A DNA stretch of 32,969 nt from Dehalococcoidia bacterium (GCA_009841435.1 VXLW01000003.1:1-32969), one strand, 5' to 3'; shown: positions 6,449 through 16,669, numbered from the stretch's first letter. A program made the numbers and translations. Notes: generated by a model from the sequence alone, not told the origin.

Positions 6449-9400
6449 ATGTCGGCCAACGAGCAGTCCAGCCCCACGATGCAACCTCACTCCGCCGGCG
6501 AGCCCATCGCCATCGTAGGGATGGCCTGCCGGTTCCCCGGTGCGAACGACCTCGATTCCTTCTGGAAGCTCCTCGAAGAGGGCGGGAACGCGATTACCGA
6601 GAACGTCCCCGGCGCCACCGGGGGGCGGATGGGGACGCTCTTCGGCGATGCCGAGCTCCCGAACGAAGCCTGCCGCTTCGGCGCGTTCGTCGACGACATC
6701 GAGCAATTCGACGCCGCCTTCTTCCGCATCTCCCCCGTCGAGGCGCAGCTCCTCGACCCCCAGCAGCGCATGATGCTGGAGACGACCTGGCTGGCGCTCG
6801 AGGACGCCGGAATCGACCCCGAACGGCTGCGCGAGACGCGCACCGGCGTCTACACCGGTATCAGCAACGACGAGTACCGCATGCTCGTCCTCGATACCAC
6901 CAGGCCAACCGAAGCGGCTGGCTCCCTCTACGCCCTCAGTGGCACCAACCTGAACGGCACCAGCGGCCGAGTCTCCTTCGTCCTCGGCCTGATGGGCCCC
7001 GCCAAGGCCGTCGACGCCGCCTGCGCGTCCGCGCTCGTGGCCGTGCACGACGCCGTCGCCGACCTCCAGGCGGGGAAGGCCGACCTCGCCATCGCCGGCG
7101 GCGTCCAGGCCATCCTCAACGGTCGCATCTACGAACTGCGCGCCGACTCGATGATGTTGTCCCCCGATGGGCAGTGCAAGGCGTTCGACGCCTCCGCGAA
7201 CGGCTACGTACGGGGCGAGGGCTGCGGCGTAGTCGTGCTCAAGCGGCTCAGCGAGGCGGAGGCCGACGGCGACCGTATCTGGGCCGTCATCCGCGGCGCC
7301 GCCGTCAACCACGGGGGCGCCAGCGTCGGCCTGACCGTCCCCCACACGCCAGCCCTGGAGGCGGTCATCAAGGCGGCGCACGCTGATGCCGGTATCCCCC
7401 CCTCCGAGGTCGACTACCTGGAGGCCCACGGCACCGGAACCGCCGTCGGCGACCCCATCGAGATCAACGCCGCCGCCACTGTGTACAGCGAGGGCCGCGA
7501 CCCCGACCACCCGCTCCTCGTCGGGTCCGTGAAGACGAACATCGGCCACCTCGAGTCGGCCGCCGGAATTGCCGGGCTGATGAAGGCCGCCCTCGTCCTG
7601 AAGCGCGGCGTGATTCCCAGGCACCTGCACTTCAACGACCCCAACCCGAGCCTCGATTGGGAGCGCCTGCCCCTCCAGGTGACGTCCGAGAGCATGGAGC
7701 TCCCGAAGCGCGACGGCCGCCCCCGCCTGGCAGGCGTGAACTCCTTCGGCATCTCCGGAACGAATGCCCACGTCGTGGTCGAGGAGTACTGCCGCCCCGA
7801 CGGCGACGGCGACGGCGCAGGGGCCGAAGGCGCCGCGCAGATCGTCGCCGCATCACTGCCTGCCCCCCTGGCCGGACTTCCCTTGCCGGAAGAAGGGCTG
7901 GATTCCCGCCCGACGCGTCTCCTGCCGCTCTCGGCCAAGTCCGAGAACGCCCTTCGGGACCTTGCCCGGGGCTACCTTGCATGGCTCGACGAGCGAACCG
8001 CCAAGCTCCCCTCCGAAGGCGCCGCCTCCGACCCCCTCCTGTCGGACGCGGCATGGACGGCAGCTGTCGGCCGCAGTCACTTCGACTACCGAACGGGCGT
8101 CGCCTTCGAGGATGTTTCCTCATTGCGCGAGCGGCTAGGCGAGCTGGCCGAAGGAGCCGAGCCGGTGGAGCCGCGATCCGCAAGCACGATCGCGTTCGTC
8201 TACACCGGGCAGGGGAGCCAGTGGGCCGGCATGGGCCAGGCCCTCTACGAGAGCGAGCCCGTCGCCAGGGCCGTCTTCGACCGCTGCGAGGCCGTGTTCC
8301 GGGAGGCGCGGGGCGCATCCCTCCTGGATGTCATGTTCGGGCGAGCCGCCGGCCAGGGCGACCTCGGCGACACCGCATGGGAGCAGCCCGCTCTCTACGC
8401 GCTCGAGTGTGCGCTGACCGCCCTCTGGTCCAGTGTCGGCATCCGGCCGGAGGTGGTGGTTGGCCATAGCGTCGGGGAGATAGCGGCGGCGCAGGCGGCG
8501 GGCGTGTTCAGCCTCGAAGACGGCATGCGCTTCGCCGAGGCGCGCGGCTCGCTGCTCTCCGGGATGGAAGGCGGTGGCATGGCCGCCGTCTTCGCGCCCC
8601 CGGAGCAGGTGGCCGCGGCGGTTGAAGCGTTCAACGCGGAGTCGGAGGGCGTCGGGCTGAGCATTGCGGCCGACAACGGCGCCCACCAGGTCGTCAGCGG
8701 TCCTGTTGCGGACATCGAGACCATCTCGGACAAGCTTGAGGCGCAAGAGCTACGGGTCAGGCGGCTCGACACCGCCAAGGCCTTCCACAGCGCCCTCGTC
8801 GAACCGGTCCTGGAGGGGCTGGAGGCCTCGCTCGAAGGAGTGGAGATCCGCTCGCCCGAGCTGACCGTGATCAGCAACGTCACGGGCCGGCCGGTAGACC
8901 CGGACACGCCCCTCGATGCCGCCTACTGGCAGCGCCATGCGCGGCAGGCCGTCGCCTTTGCCGGCGGCGTCGAGTCACTCGCGGAGCTCGGCGTCGACCT
9001 CGTGGTCGAGATAGGCCCGGACTCCGTCCTCGGCACGATGGCGACGCTTTGCTGGCCTTCCGACAAGGCCGCCCCCGCCGCCCTCGCCAGCCTGCGGCGT
9101 CCCCCCCGGGACGGTTCCTCGCCCGACCCCGAGGCCGGTTTCGCCGACGCGGTGGCTGCCGGTTACGAGGCCGGGCTGGACATCGCCTTCGAGGGACTCT
9201 TCGCCGGAGAAGCTCGCCGGCGAGTCTCCCTGCCGAGCTACCCCTTCCAGCGCGAGCTTCACTGGGTCGAGGCGACAAAGCAGCGGCGCCTCGGCGCGGG
9301 CCACCCGCTCCTGGGCGCCCGCCACGAGTCCGCCCGTGGCGACGTCGCGTTCGAGACGGAAGTCTTCCCCTCCGACCCCGCCTGGCTGGAGGACCACCGC

Positions 9401-12400
9401 GTGTTCGGGCGCTACGTGGCCCCAGGGGCGCTCTACGGCGCGATGGCGGCTACCGCCTCGCTCGTCGAGGAGAACAGCAACTCGCTCGTGATCGAGGACA
9501 TGCAGCTGCACAACCCCCTCGTCTTCGCCGAGCAGAGCCCCGAAGACGGCGCGCCTGAAGAGGGCCGCAGGATGCAGGTCGTGCTCGACGTTGCCGAGGG
9601 AGCGTCGGCGCGACAGGTCACCGTCTTCAGCAAGGGGACAGAGGAAGGCTGGACGGTCCACCTCGAAGGCCGCGTTCTGCCGGGCGCCCCGATGCCGGAG
9701 GCCGGAGAGCGCATCGACCTCGACGAGCTGAAGGCCCGCCTCTCACAGGCGGACGTGTCCGACTACTACCGCGCCAAGGCCGCGACCGGCATCAATCTCG
9801 GGCCGTTCTTCCGCACGCTGGGACGGGTCTGGTCCGCGCCGGGCGAGGCGCTCGGTGAGGTCACCCTCCCGGACGCCCTTGGCCGGAACGAGTTGGACAT
9901 CCACCCGCTTGTGCTCGACGGCTGCTTCCAGGTCGTGGGCGTGGCTCGGAACATGTCCGGCGCCCCCGGTGAGGCCACCTACCTGCCCTTCGGCTGGGAC
10001 CGCATGTGGCTGAGCGGGCGGCTGCCCGACCGCGTCCTCTGCCACGTGGTCATGAGCGACTCCGCCGCGGACGCGGAGTCGAGCGAGACCCCCGAGGTCC
10101 TGACCGGCGAGGTACGCATCTACGACACGAATGGCGTCCTCCTCGGCGGGCTCGGCGGGTACACCGTCAAGCGGGCCACCCGCGCCGCCCTGCTGTCGGC
10201 TGTTGAAGGCGTGCGCGACCTGCTCTACGAGGTCACCTGGCGGGACCGCGCCCTCGAGTCGGGTATCCAGCCCGCGGACTTCTTCCCGCGCGCTGCCAGC
10301 GTCGCGGCCGCCTCGGACTCCTTCGCCGAGTACCTTGCCGCTGCCGAAGTCGATCCCGACGACCGCGTCGCGCTCCTTGCCGACCTGGAACGCTGGTCGC
10401 ACGCCTACGCCCTGCTGAACCTGGAGAAGCTTGGCTGGCAGCGCCGGTCGGGCGATGTCGTCGATGCAGACGAGTTGAGGCAGCGCCTCGGCGTTGTCGA
10501 GGAGCACGACCGCCTCTTCCGCCGGATGTTCGACATGCTCGCCAGGGCGGGCGTCGTGGAGGAGAAGGACGGAAGCTTCGTCGTCGTGATCGGGGCGGAT
10601 GATCCCCTGCCCGAACAGCTGCCCGCAGACCCCGAGGGGTACGCCGCCGAGATGGCGAGCCGCTACTCCCACGGTCTGACTGAGGTCGGGCTATTCAGCC
10701 GCTCCGCCGGTGCCCTCGCCGATGTGCTACGCGGCGAGATGGACCCCCTCACGCTCCTCTTCAGCAGTGGCGAACCGACCGCCGGCGACCTTTACCTGAA
10801 GGCGCCCGTCGCCCGCGCCGCCAACGGCATGCTCGCCGACGCCGTCCGGGCGATCGTCACCGAGCTGCCCGAGGGACGGCGGCTGCGCGTGCTCGAGGTC
10901 GGAGCCGGCACCGGATCGGCGACGGCGTCCGTGCTGCCGGAGCTGCCCGAAGGACGATTCGACTACGTCTACACCGACATTTCCGCCGGCTTCTTCGCGG
11001 AAGCGGAGGAGCGCTTCGGCGATGGCGGCGGGAGCATCGACTACCGCCCACTGGACATCGAGAAGGATCCGATCCCGCAGGGCTTCGACTCCCACGGCTA
11101 CGACCTCATCATCGCCTCCAATGTCCTCCACGCCACGCGCTACCTTGGCGAGACGCTGGCGCACTGCCTGGACGTGCTCTCGCCCTCCGGACACCTCGTC
11201 GCCCTCGAGAACCTTCGCGGCCTGGGCTGGATGGACCTGACCTTCGGCCAGCTCGACGGCTGGTGGCGCTTCGCGGACCCGTTCCGCACCGAGCACGCCC
11301 TCATGGGCCCGACCATGTGGCGCCAGGCGCTCGCCGACGCCGGGTTCGACGAAGCCGAGGTCATTGGCGTCGGAGAAGACGCCCCGACGGAGAAGCTGGA
11401 CAAGGGCGTGATCGTGGCCAGGGGACCGGCGCAGATCACCGAGCCTCCGGGCACCTGGATCCTGACCGCCGATCAGGGTGGCCTCGCCGAACAGCTAGCC
11501 GCCGAGCTCGCCGAGCGCAACCAGACGGTCGTGCTGGCCGGCGAGGAAGCTGTCGATCCTGAAAGCCGCGAGTCCTGGGCGGCGCTCATCGAGGGTCTTC
11601 CCGCGGACCTCCCCCTCAACGGCGTCGTGCACCTCCAGGCGCTTGAGGGCCATGGCGAAGGGGCGACCACCGAAGAGATTACGCAGGACGTGAAGGACGC
11701 CGGCGCGAGCGGGCTGGCGCTGGTCCAGGCCATTTCCGATTCCGACGTCATCCCCGAGAAGGGCATCTGGTTCGTCACGCGCGGAGCGCAGGTCCTCGAG
11801 CGGGAGCGCGGCGGGGAGCTCGCCGGCGCCGTGTTGTGGGGGCTGGGCAAGGTGGTGGCGCTGGAAGCTCCTCACCTCCAGCCGCGCATGATCGACCTCG
11901 ACCCCGCCGGGACGGGCGCGCTCTCCGACCTCGTGAACGAGCTGCTCCATCCCGACGAGGAGAACCACATCGCCTACCGCCTCGGACGCCGCCTCGCCGC
12001 GCGACTCGTCCGGCCCGAGGACGCCGCCCAGCGCCTCGCCCTGCCCGAAGACTCCGAGTGGGTGCTCGCCCCGGACAGCGCCGGTGTCTTCGAGCGCCCT
12101 GAGGTCAAGCAGCTCCCCGCACGCCCGCTGGAGCCGAAGGAGGTGCGTGTCGCCGTTGAGGCTTCGGGCCTCAACTTCTGGGATGTCTTCCGTTCGCTCG
12201 GCTTCATCGAGGAAGGCGACCTCGGCCGCGAGCTCTGCGGCTTCGTCGTCGACACCGGCTCCGAGGTCTCGACGGTCTCGCCCGGCGACCACGTCGTCGG
12301 ACTCGGTTTCGGCGCCTTCGCACAGGAAATGGTGACCCGCGAGGAGCTGGTCGCTCCCGCGCCCGAGGGTGTATCCGTGTCCGCGCTCGCCACCATCCCG

Positions 12401-15400
12401 AGCGCGTTCGTCTCGGCCGACCTCTCCTTCCGCTTCACCGGTCTCGAGCCCGGCGAGCGGGTCCTCATCCACGCCGGCGCCGGCGGCGTCGGACTCGCAG
12501 CCATCCAGCTCGCGCAGGCCGCCGGCGCGGAGGTGTTCGCCACCGCCAGCGCCCCCAAGCAGGGCTACCTCCGCTCCCTCGGCGTCGAGCACATCTTCGA
12601 CAGCCGCACCACCGACTTCGGGGAGGCGATCCTCGAAGCCACCGGCGGCGAGGGCGTCCACGTCGTCCTCAATAGCCTCACGAGCGAGGGCTTTATCGAT
12701 GCCAGCCTCGCCTGCCTGGCGAAGGGCGGCCGCTTCGTCGAGATGGCCCGCCGGGACATCCTCAGCTACGAGGAGATGGCCGCCCTCCGTCCCGACGTGC
12801 CCTACCACATCCTCGAGCTCGACGTCCTCAAGAAGACCGACCCCGCGCACGTCGGCGTCGTCCTGACCGAACTCATGGCGCGCTTCGCGACGGGTGAGCT
12901 CAAGCCCATCATCCACAGCCGCTGGCCGCTGGCCGAGGCGGGATCGGCGCTTGGCTTCATGCGGTCGGCCCGGCACATGGGCAAGATCGTCCTCACCGCG
13001 CCCCCCATCGTGGACGGCCAGCTGCGCCAGGATCGCACGTACCTTGTGACCGGTGGCCTCGGCGGCATCGGCATCGCCGTCGCCAACTGGCTCGCCGACA
13101 ACGACGCCGGCGCCATCGTGCTCAACGGACGCCGCGATCCCGATCCCGAGGCGGTAGAGGCCATCGAGGCCCTGCGCGCCCGTGGCGTTCGCATCGAAGT
13201 CGAGCTCGCCGACGTCACCGACCCCGCCGCCATCGACGCCATGCTGGCCCGCATGGACGAGAGCCTGCCGCCCCTCGGCGGCGTCATCCATAGCGTCGGC
13301 GTGCTCTCCGACGCCGCTCTCGGCAACCAGACCTGGGAGAGCTTCGAAACCGTCCTCTCCCCCAAGATCGTTGGAGCCTGGCACCTGCACCGCGCGACCA
13401 TCGACCGCGACCTGCACATGTTCCTGCTCTTCTCCAGCCGGGTCGGCGTCATGGGCAATCCGGGCCAGGCGAACCACGCCGCCGCCAACGCCTTCCTCGA
13501 CCAGCTCGCAGGCCACAGGCGCGCGCTCGGCCTGCCCGGACAGGCCATCGCCTGGGGCGCCTGGTCCGAGATCGGCGAGGCCGCGGAACAGCGCGAGCGC
13601 ATCGAACGCCAGCGCGCCTCCCGCGGCGGACGCTGGTTCACGCCGCAGCAGGGCATCAGGGCCCTCGAACGCATCGTCCGTCAGGACGCCACCACCTCCG
13701 TCGTCATGTCGATGGACTGGTCCGTATTCGAGGAAGCCGTCGAGGAGCGCCCCGCCTTCCTCGAGGACATGCTGTCGTCACCGGACGACGCGGCCGGTGA
13801 CTCGGCATCGTCCGAAGACGTGCTCTCGCAGCTCCGCATGGCCTCGGCCGCGGGGCACGAGGAGTTGCTCGCGTCCTTCCTGCAGCAGGAAGTGCGGGCC
13901 GTCCTCCGGCTGCCGACGGCCCCCTCGCCGACCATCGGGTTCTTCGACCTCGGCATGGACTCCCTGATGGCGGTCGAGCTGCGCAATCGCCTCAACCGCG
14001 CCTTCGCCGGCGAATACGTCGCGTCCAACACGGTCGTTTTCGACTACCCCGACATCTCCAGCCTCGCGCGCCACATCGCCGAGGAGCTCGGCCAGCCCGG
14101 CGAGCCCCGCGAGGCTCCCTCCGCCCCCGAGCCTGCTGCGCCCGAACGGCTCGTGCCCGGCCGCACCAGCGACGACGGCATCGCCGTCGTCGGCATGGCC
14201 TGCCGCTTCCCCGGCGCGGGCGATCTGGCGGCCTTCTGGGACCTCCTTGAGTCGGGGGCCGACGCCGTCACGGACGGCCGCCGGGACGCCGGTGAGTGGA
14301 GCGGCGCCGTGGGAGACCCAGAGGCGAAGGACGTTGCGAACCTGCGCGGCGGCTTCGTCGACGAGATCGACAGGTTCGATGCGCGCTTCTTCCGTATCTC
14401 CCCCATCGAGGCGCGGGCCATGGACCCCCGCCAGCGGATGATGCTTGAGACGAGCTGGGAAGCCCTCGAAGACGCCGGTTTCGACCCGAACCAGCTTCGT
14501 GGCAGCCGCACCGGCGTCTACGCTGGCCTTGGCGGCAGCGAGTACCGCGATCTGGTCGCGGCCAGCAACAAGGACCAGAGCTACCTCGGCACCACCGGCA
14601 GCGTCACGGTTGGCCGCATCGCCTTCGTGCTGGGCCTGGAAGGCCCCGCCATGCCCATCGACCTCGCCTGCGCTTCCTCGCTGGCGGCGGTCCACCAGGC
14701 GGGCGTTGCCCTGCAGCGCGGCGAGGTCGACCTCGCGCTCGCCGGCGGGGTCAACGTGGTCCTCTCGCCCGAGGTTTCCCGGTTCATGATGGAGCTGGGG
14801 ATGCTCTCGCCCACCGGCGAGTGCCGCCCCTTCGACGCCTCCGCCAACGGCTACGTCCGTGGCGAGGGCTGCGGGATGGTCGTGCTCAAGCGCCTGCGTG
14901 ACGCCGAGGCCGACTGCGACCGTATCTGGGGCGTGATCCGGGGCTCCGCCGTCAACCAGAACGGCGCCAGCGCCGCCCTGACCGTCCCCAACGGACCCGC
15001 CCAGGAGCGCATCATGGCCGAGGCGCTCGCCCAGGCCGGAGTCCTGCCCTCCGAGGTCGATTACCTCGAAGCGCACGCGACCGGCTCGCAGCTCGGCGAC
15101 CCGATCGAGCTGAACGCCGCCGCCTCCGTCTACGGCGAGGGTCGCGACACCGACCGGCCCCTGCTGGTCGGCTCCGTTAAGTCGAACATCGGCCACACCG
15201 AGTCGGCGGCCGGGATGGCGGCTCTCATCAAGACCGTCCTCGCCATGAACCGCGGCGTCATCCCCCAGCACCTCCACTTCGACGACCCGAATCCCCACGT
15301 CGAGTGGGACGACATTCCCGTGCGCGTGGCCTTGGAGGCGACCGACTGGCCAGACGTGTCCGGCCGCCGGCCGCTGGCGGGCGTCAACGCGTTTGGCCTC

Positions 15401-16669
15401 TCCGGCGCCAACGCCCACGTCCTCGTCGAGGGCTACGAACCCCCGCTCGGAGCGGCCGCGAGCAACGGGGCCACTGTTCCCGAGGGCAGCTCCCGGACCG
15501 TGCCCCTCGCGCTCCCGGACTCGACAGAGGCCGTTGGTGAAGAGTCGCCGGAGCGCGCGACCCGCTTCCTGCCGCTTTCGGCGAGGTCCGCGGGCTCGCT
15601 CCGCGACCTTGCCGAGCGCTACCGCTCGTGGCTCGACGGCGAGGACGGCGCCGCCTCCTCCGAAGCGCTCTCCGACCTGGCCTGGACCGCCGGCGCGGGC
15701 CGCGGCCACTTCCCCCACCGCGCGGGCGTCGTGTTCACCGACGCCGCGCAGCTCCGGCAAGGACTGGAGACGGTCGCCGCCACCTACGACGCCCCCGACC
15801 AGCCACCACCCGCCCCCGCGACCCGAGTGGCGCTCGCGTTCAGCGGACAGGGTGGCCAGTGGGCAGGCCTGGGCGAGTCGCTCTACCGCAGCGAGCCGGT
15901 CGCGCGAGCCGTCCTGGACCGCTGCGACGAGCTGATGCGGGAAGAGAGAGGCGTCTCCCTGCTTGAGGTCCTGTTCGGCGCCGAGCAGAACCTCGATGAC
16001 CCCGCATCGGCGCACCCCGCGGTGTACGCGCTCCAGTGCGCGTTGGCCGCGCAGTGGGCGAGTGTCGGCATCCGTCCACACGCGGTCGTCGGGGGCGGCC
16101 CCGGAGCTCTGGCGGCCGCGCAGGTTGCTGGAGCCATCTCCCTGGAGGAGGGCCTGCGGCTTGCGGCAGCGCACGGCGCCCTTGAAGCGCTCCCGGAAGA
16201 GGGTGCGCTCGGGGGCCTGGAAGCTGCCCTCGCTGCCGTGGCGCCCGAGGCCCCGTCCGCGTCGCTGGTCAACGGTGCGACCGGCCGCGTGGCCGAGTCG
16301 GTCGACGAGCTCGGCGCCGACTACTGGCGCACCCAGGCGCGTGATCCTGTCGAGCCCGGCGCCTGCGCGAAGACGCTCGCCCAGCTCGGCATCGACATCG
16401 TTATCGAAGTGGGCGCCGATGCAGCTCTGGGACCGGACTTGGGCGATGCCTGGCCGGAGTCCTCCGACGCGCCCATGGTGCTCTCAACCCTGGCGTGCCC
16501 ACCCGCCGAGGGAGCGTCACCGGAGACCGGTGACGGCTTCGTGAGCGCCGTCGCCGCCGCCTACGATGCCGGGCTCGACCTTGCATTCGCAGGGCTGTTC
16601 GCGGGCGAGTCCCGCCGCCGCGTCGCCCTCCCGACCTACCCCTTCCAGCGCAAGCGGCACTGGTTCTAG
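6449..16669 (+). CDS. Type I polyketide synthase, KS-AT-DH-cMT-ER-KR-ACP-KS-(degenerate)AT
   Basis: A 3406-residue cytosolic megasynthase. KS1: about 18-447, Cys192 (ACASAL), His327, His367. AT1: about 580-865, GHSVG with Ser674 and KAFH with His780, nearer to malonyl-type HAFH than methylmalonyl YASH. DH: about 950-1240, HxxxGxxxxP at His983 and HPLVLD with Asp1157. C-methyltransferase: about 1305-1645, VLEVGAGTGS. Structural psiKR about 1665-1830. ER about 1870-2185, GAGGVG. KR about 2195-2420, GGLGGIG, Lys2306, Ser2330, but His2343 at the usual Tyr position. ACP about 2468-2545, GMDSL with Ser2505. KS2: about 2576-2995, Cys2741, His2876, His2916. AT2: about 3126-3340, lacking catalytic residues. 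The protein stops at LPTYPFQRKRHWF, the usual post-AT linker. Module 1 should build reduced, SAM-methylated chains. No second ACP, thioesterase or PPTase is seen. It starts at ATG 6449 after GGTAGGAG. Confidence 0.93.
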   Translation: MSANEQSSPTMQPHSAGEPIAIVGMACRFPGANDLDSFWKLLEEGGNAITENVPGATGGRMGTLFGDAELPNEACRFGAFVDDIEQFDAAFFRISPVEAQLLDPQQRMMLETTWLALEDAGIDPERLRETRTGVYTGISNDEYRMLVLDTTRPTEAAGSLYALSGTNLNGTSGRVSFVLGLMGPAKAVDAACASALVAVHDAVADLQAGKADLAIAGGVQAILNGRIYELRADSMMLSPDGQCKAFDASANGYVRGEGCGVVVLKRLSEAEADGDRIWAVIRGAAVNHGGASVGLTVPHTPALEAVIKAAHADAGIPPSEVDYLEAHGTGTAVGDPIEINAAATVYSEGRDPDHPLLVGSVKTNIGHLESAAGIAGLMKAALVLKRGVIPRHLHFNDPNPSLDWERLPLQVTSESMELPKRDGRPRLAGVNSFGISGTNAHVVVEEYCRPDGDGDGAGAEGAAQIVAASLPAPLAGLPLPEEGLDSRPTRLLPLSAKSENALRDLARGYLAWLDERTAKLPSEGAASDPLLSDAAWTAAVGRSHFDYRTGVAFEDVSSLRERLGELAEGAEPVEPRSASTIAFVYTGQGSQWAGMGQALYESEPVARAVFDRCEAVFREARGASLLDVMFGRAAGQGDLGDTAWEQPALYALECALTALWSSVGIRPEVVVGHSVGEIAAAQAAGVFSLEDGMRFAEARGSLLSGMEGGGMAAVFAPPEQVAAAVEAFNAESEGVGLSIAADNGAHQVVSGPVADIETISDKLEAQELRVRRLDTAKAFHSALVEPVLEGLEASLEGVEIRSPELTVISNVTGRPVDPDTPLDAAYWQRHARQAVAFAGGVESLAELGVDLVVEIGPDSVLGTMATLCWPSDKAAPAALASLRRPPRDGSSPDPEAGFADAVAAGYEAGLDIAFEGLFAGEARRRVSLPSYPFQRELHWVEATKQRRLGAGHPLLGARHESARGDVAFETEVFPSDPAWLEDHRVFGRYVAPGALYGAMAATASLVEENSNSLVIEDMQLHNPLVFAEQSPEDGAPEEGRRMQVVLDVAEGASARQVTVFSKGTEEGWTVHLEGRVLPGAPMPEAGERIDLDELKARLSQADVSDYYRAKAATGINLGPFFRTLGRVWSAPGEALGEVTLPDALGRNELDIHPLVLDGCFQVVGVARNMSGAPGEATYLPFGWDRMWLSGRLPDRVLCHVVMSDSAADAESSETPEVLTGEVRIYDTNGVLLGGLGGYTVKRATRAALLSAVEGVRDLLYEVTWRDRALESGIQPADFFPRAASVAAASDSFAEYLAAAEVDPDDRVALLADLERWSHAYALLNLEKLGWQRRSGDVVDADELRQRLGVVEEHDRLFRRMFDMLARAGVVEEKDGSFVVVIGADDPLPEQLPADPEGYAAEMASRYSHGLTEVGLFSRSAGALADVLRGEMDPLTLLFSSGEPTAGDLYLKAPVARAANGMLADAVRAIVTELPEGRRLRVLEVGAGTGSATASVLPELPEGRFDYVYTDISAGFFAEAEERFGDGGGSIDYRPLDIEKDPIPQGFDSHGYDLIIASNVLHATRYLGETLAHCLDVLSPSGHLVALENLRGLGWMDLTFGQLDGWWRFADPFRTEHALMGPTMWRQALADAGFDEAEVIGVGEDAPTEKLDKGVIVARGPAQITEPPGTWILTADQGGLAEQLAAELAERNQTVVLAGEEAVDPESRESWAALIEGLPADLPLNGVVHLQALEGHGEGATTEEITQDVKDAGASGLALVQAISDSDVIPEKGIWFVTRGAQVLERERGGELAGAVLWGLGKVVALEAPHLQPRMIDLDPAGTGALSDLVNELLHPDEENHIAYRLGRRLAARLVRPEDAAQRLALPEDSEWVLAPDSAGVFERPEVKQLPARPLEPKEVRVAVEASGLNFWDVFRSLGFIEEGDLGRELCGFVVDTGSEVSTVSPGDHVVGLGFGAFAQEMVTREELVAPAPEGVSVSALATIPSAFVSADLSFRFTGLEPGERVLIHAGAGGVGLAAIQLAQAAGAEVFATASAPKQGYLRSLGVEHIFDSRTTDFGEAILEATGGEGVHVVLNSLTSEGFIDASLACLAKGGRFVEMARRDILSYEEMAALRPDVPYHILELDVLKKTDPAHVGVVLTELMARFATGELKPIIHSRWPLAEAGSALGFMRSARHMGKIVLTAPPIVDGQLRQDRTYLVTGGLGGIGIAVANWLADNDAGAIVLNGRRDPDPEAVEAIEALRARGVRIEVELADVTDPAAIDAMLARMDESLPPLGGVIHSVGVLSDAALGNQTWESFETVLSPKIVGAWHLHRATIDRDLHMFLLFSSRVGVMGNPGQANHAAANAFLDQLAGHRRALGLPGQAIAWGAWSEIGEAAEQRERIERQRASRGGRWFTPQQGIRALERIVRQDATTSVVMSMDWSVFEEAVEERPAFLEDMLSSPDDAAGDSASSEDVLSQLRMASAAGHEELLASFLQQEVRAVLRLPTAPSPTIGFFDLGMDSLMAVELRNRLNRAFAGEYVASNTVVFDYPDISSLARHIAEELGQPGEPREAPSAPEPAAPERLVPGRTSDDGIAVVGMACRFPGAGDLAAFWDLLESGADAVTDGRRDAGEWSGAVGDPEAKDVANLRGGFVDEIDRFDARFFRISPIEARAMDPRQRMMLETSWEALEDAGFDPNQLRGSRTGVYAGLGGSEYRDLVAASNKDQSYLGTTGSVTVGRIAFVLGLEGPAMPIDLACASSLAAVHQAGVALQRGEVDLALAGGVNVVLSPEVSRFMMELGMLSPTGECRPFDASANGYVRGEGCGMVVLKRLRDAEADCDRIWGVIRGSAVNQNGASAALTVPNGPAQERIMAEALAQAGVLPSEVDYLEAHATGSQLGDPIELNAAASVYGEGRDTDRPLLVGSVKSNIGHTESAAGMAALIKTVLAMNRGVIPQHLHFDDPNPHVEWDDIPVRVALEATDWPDVSGRRPLAGVNAFGLSGANAHVLVEGYEPPLGAAASNGATVPEGSSRTVPLALPDSTEAVGEESPERATRFLPLSARSAGSLRDLAERYRSWLDGEDGAASSEALSDLAWTAGAGRGHFPHRAGVVFTDAAQLRQGLETVAATYDAPDQPPPAPATRVALAFSGQGGQWAGLGESLYRSEPVARAVLDRCDELMREERGVSLLEVLFGAEQNLDDPASAHPAVYALQCALAAQWASVGIRPHAVVGGGPGALAAAQVAGAISLEEGLRLAAAHGALEALPEEGALGGLEAALAAVAPEAPSASLVNGATGRVAESVDELGADYWRTQARDPVEPGACAKTLAQLGIDIVIEVGADAALGPDLGDAWPESSDAPMVLSTLACPPAEGASPETGDGFVSAVAAAYDAGLDLAFAGLFAGESRRRVALPTYPFQRKRHWF
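15824..16468 (+). other. Degenerate second acyltransferase domain of the PKS
   Basis: Residues about 3126-3340 align with AT1: ALAFSGQGGQWAG at the start and DYWRTQARDPV before the end. The nucleophile motif GHSxG is replaced by GGGPG (3215-3219, codons at 16091-16105), so His and Ser are gone. Between AAHG (3241) and YWRTQ (3292) there are about 52 residues, against about 130 in AT1. The ferredoxin-like subdomain with the catalytic KAFH histidine is therefore deleted by about 78 residues. The reading frame and post-AT linker stay intact, so the remnant is translated and perhaps structural. Confidence 0.85.

Noticed and set aside
11495-13516. Long minus-strand frame inside the PKS
   Set aside because: Antisense shadow of the ER and KR domains; Gly/Val/Asp/Glu-biased with no motif.
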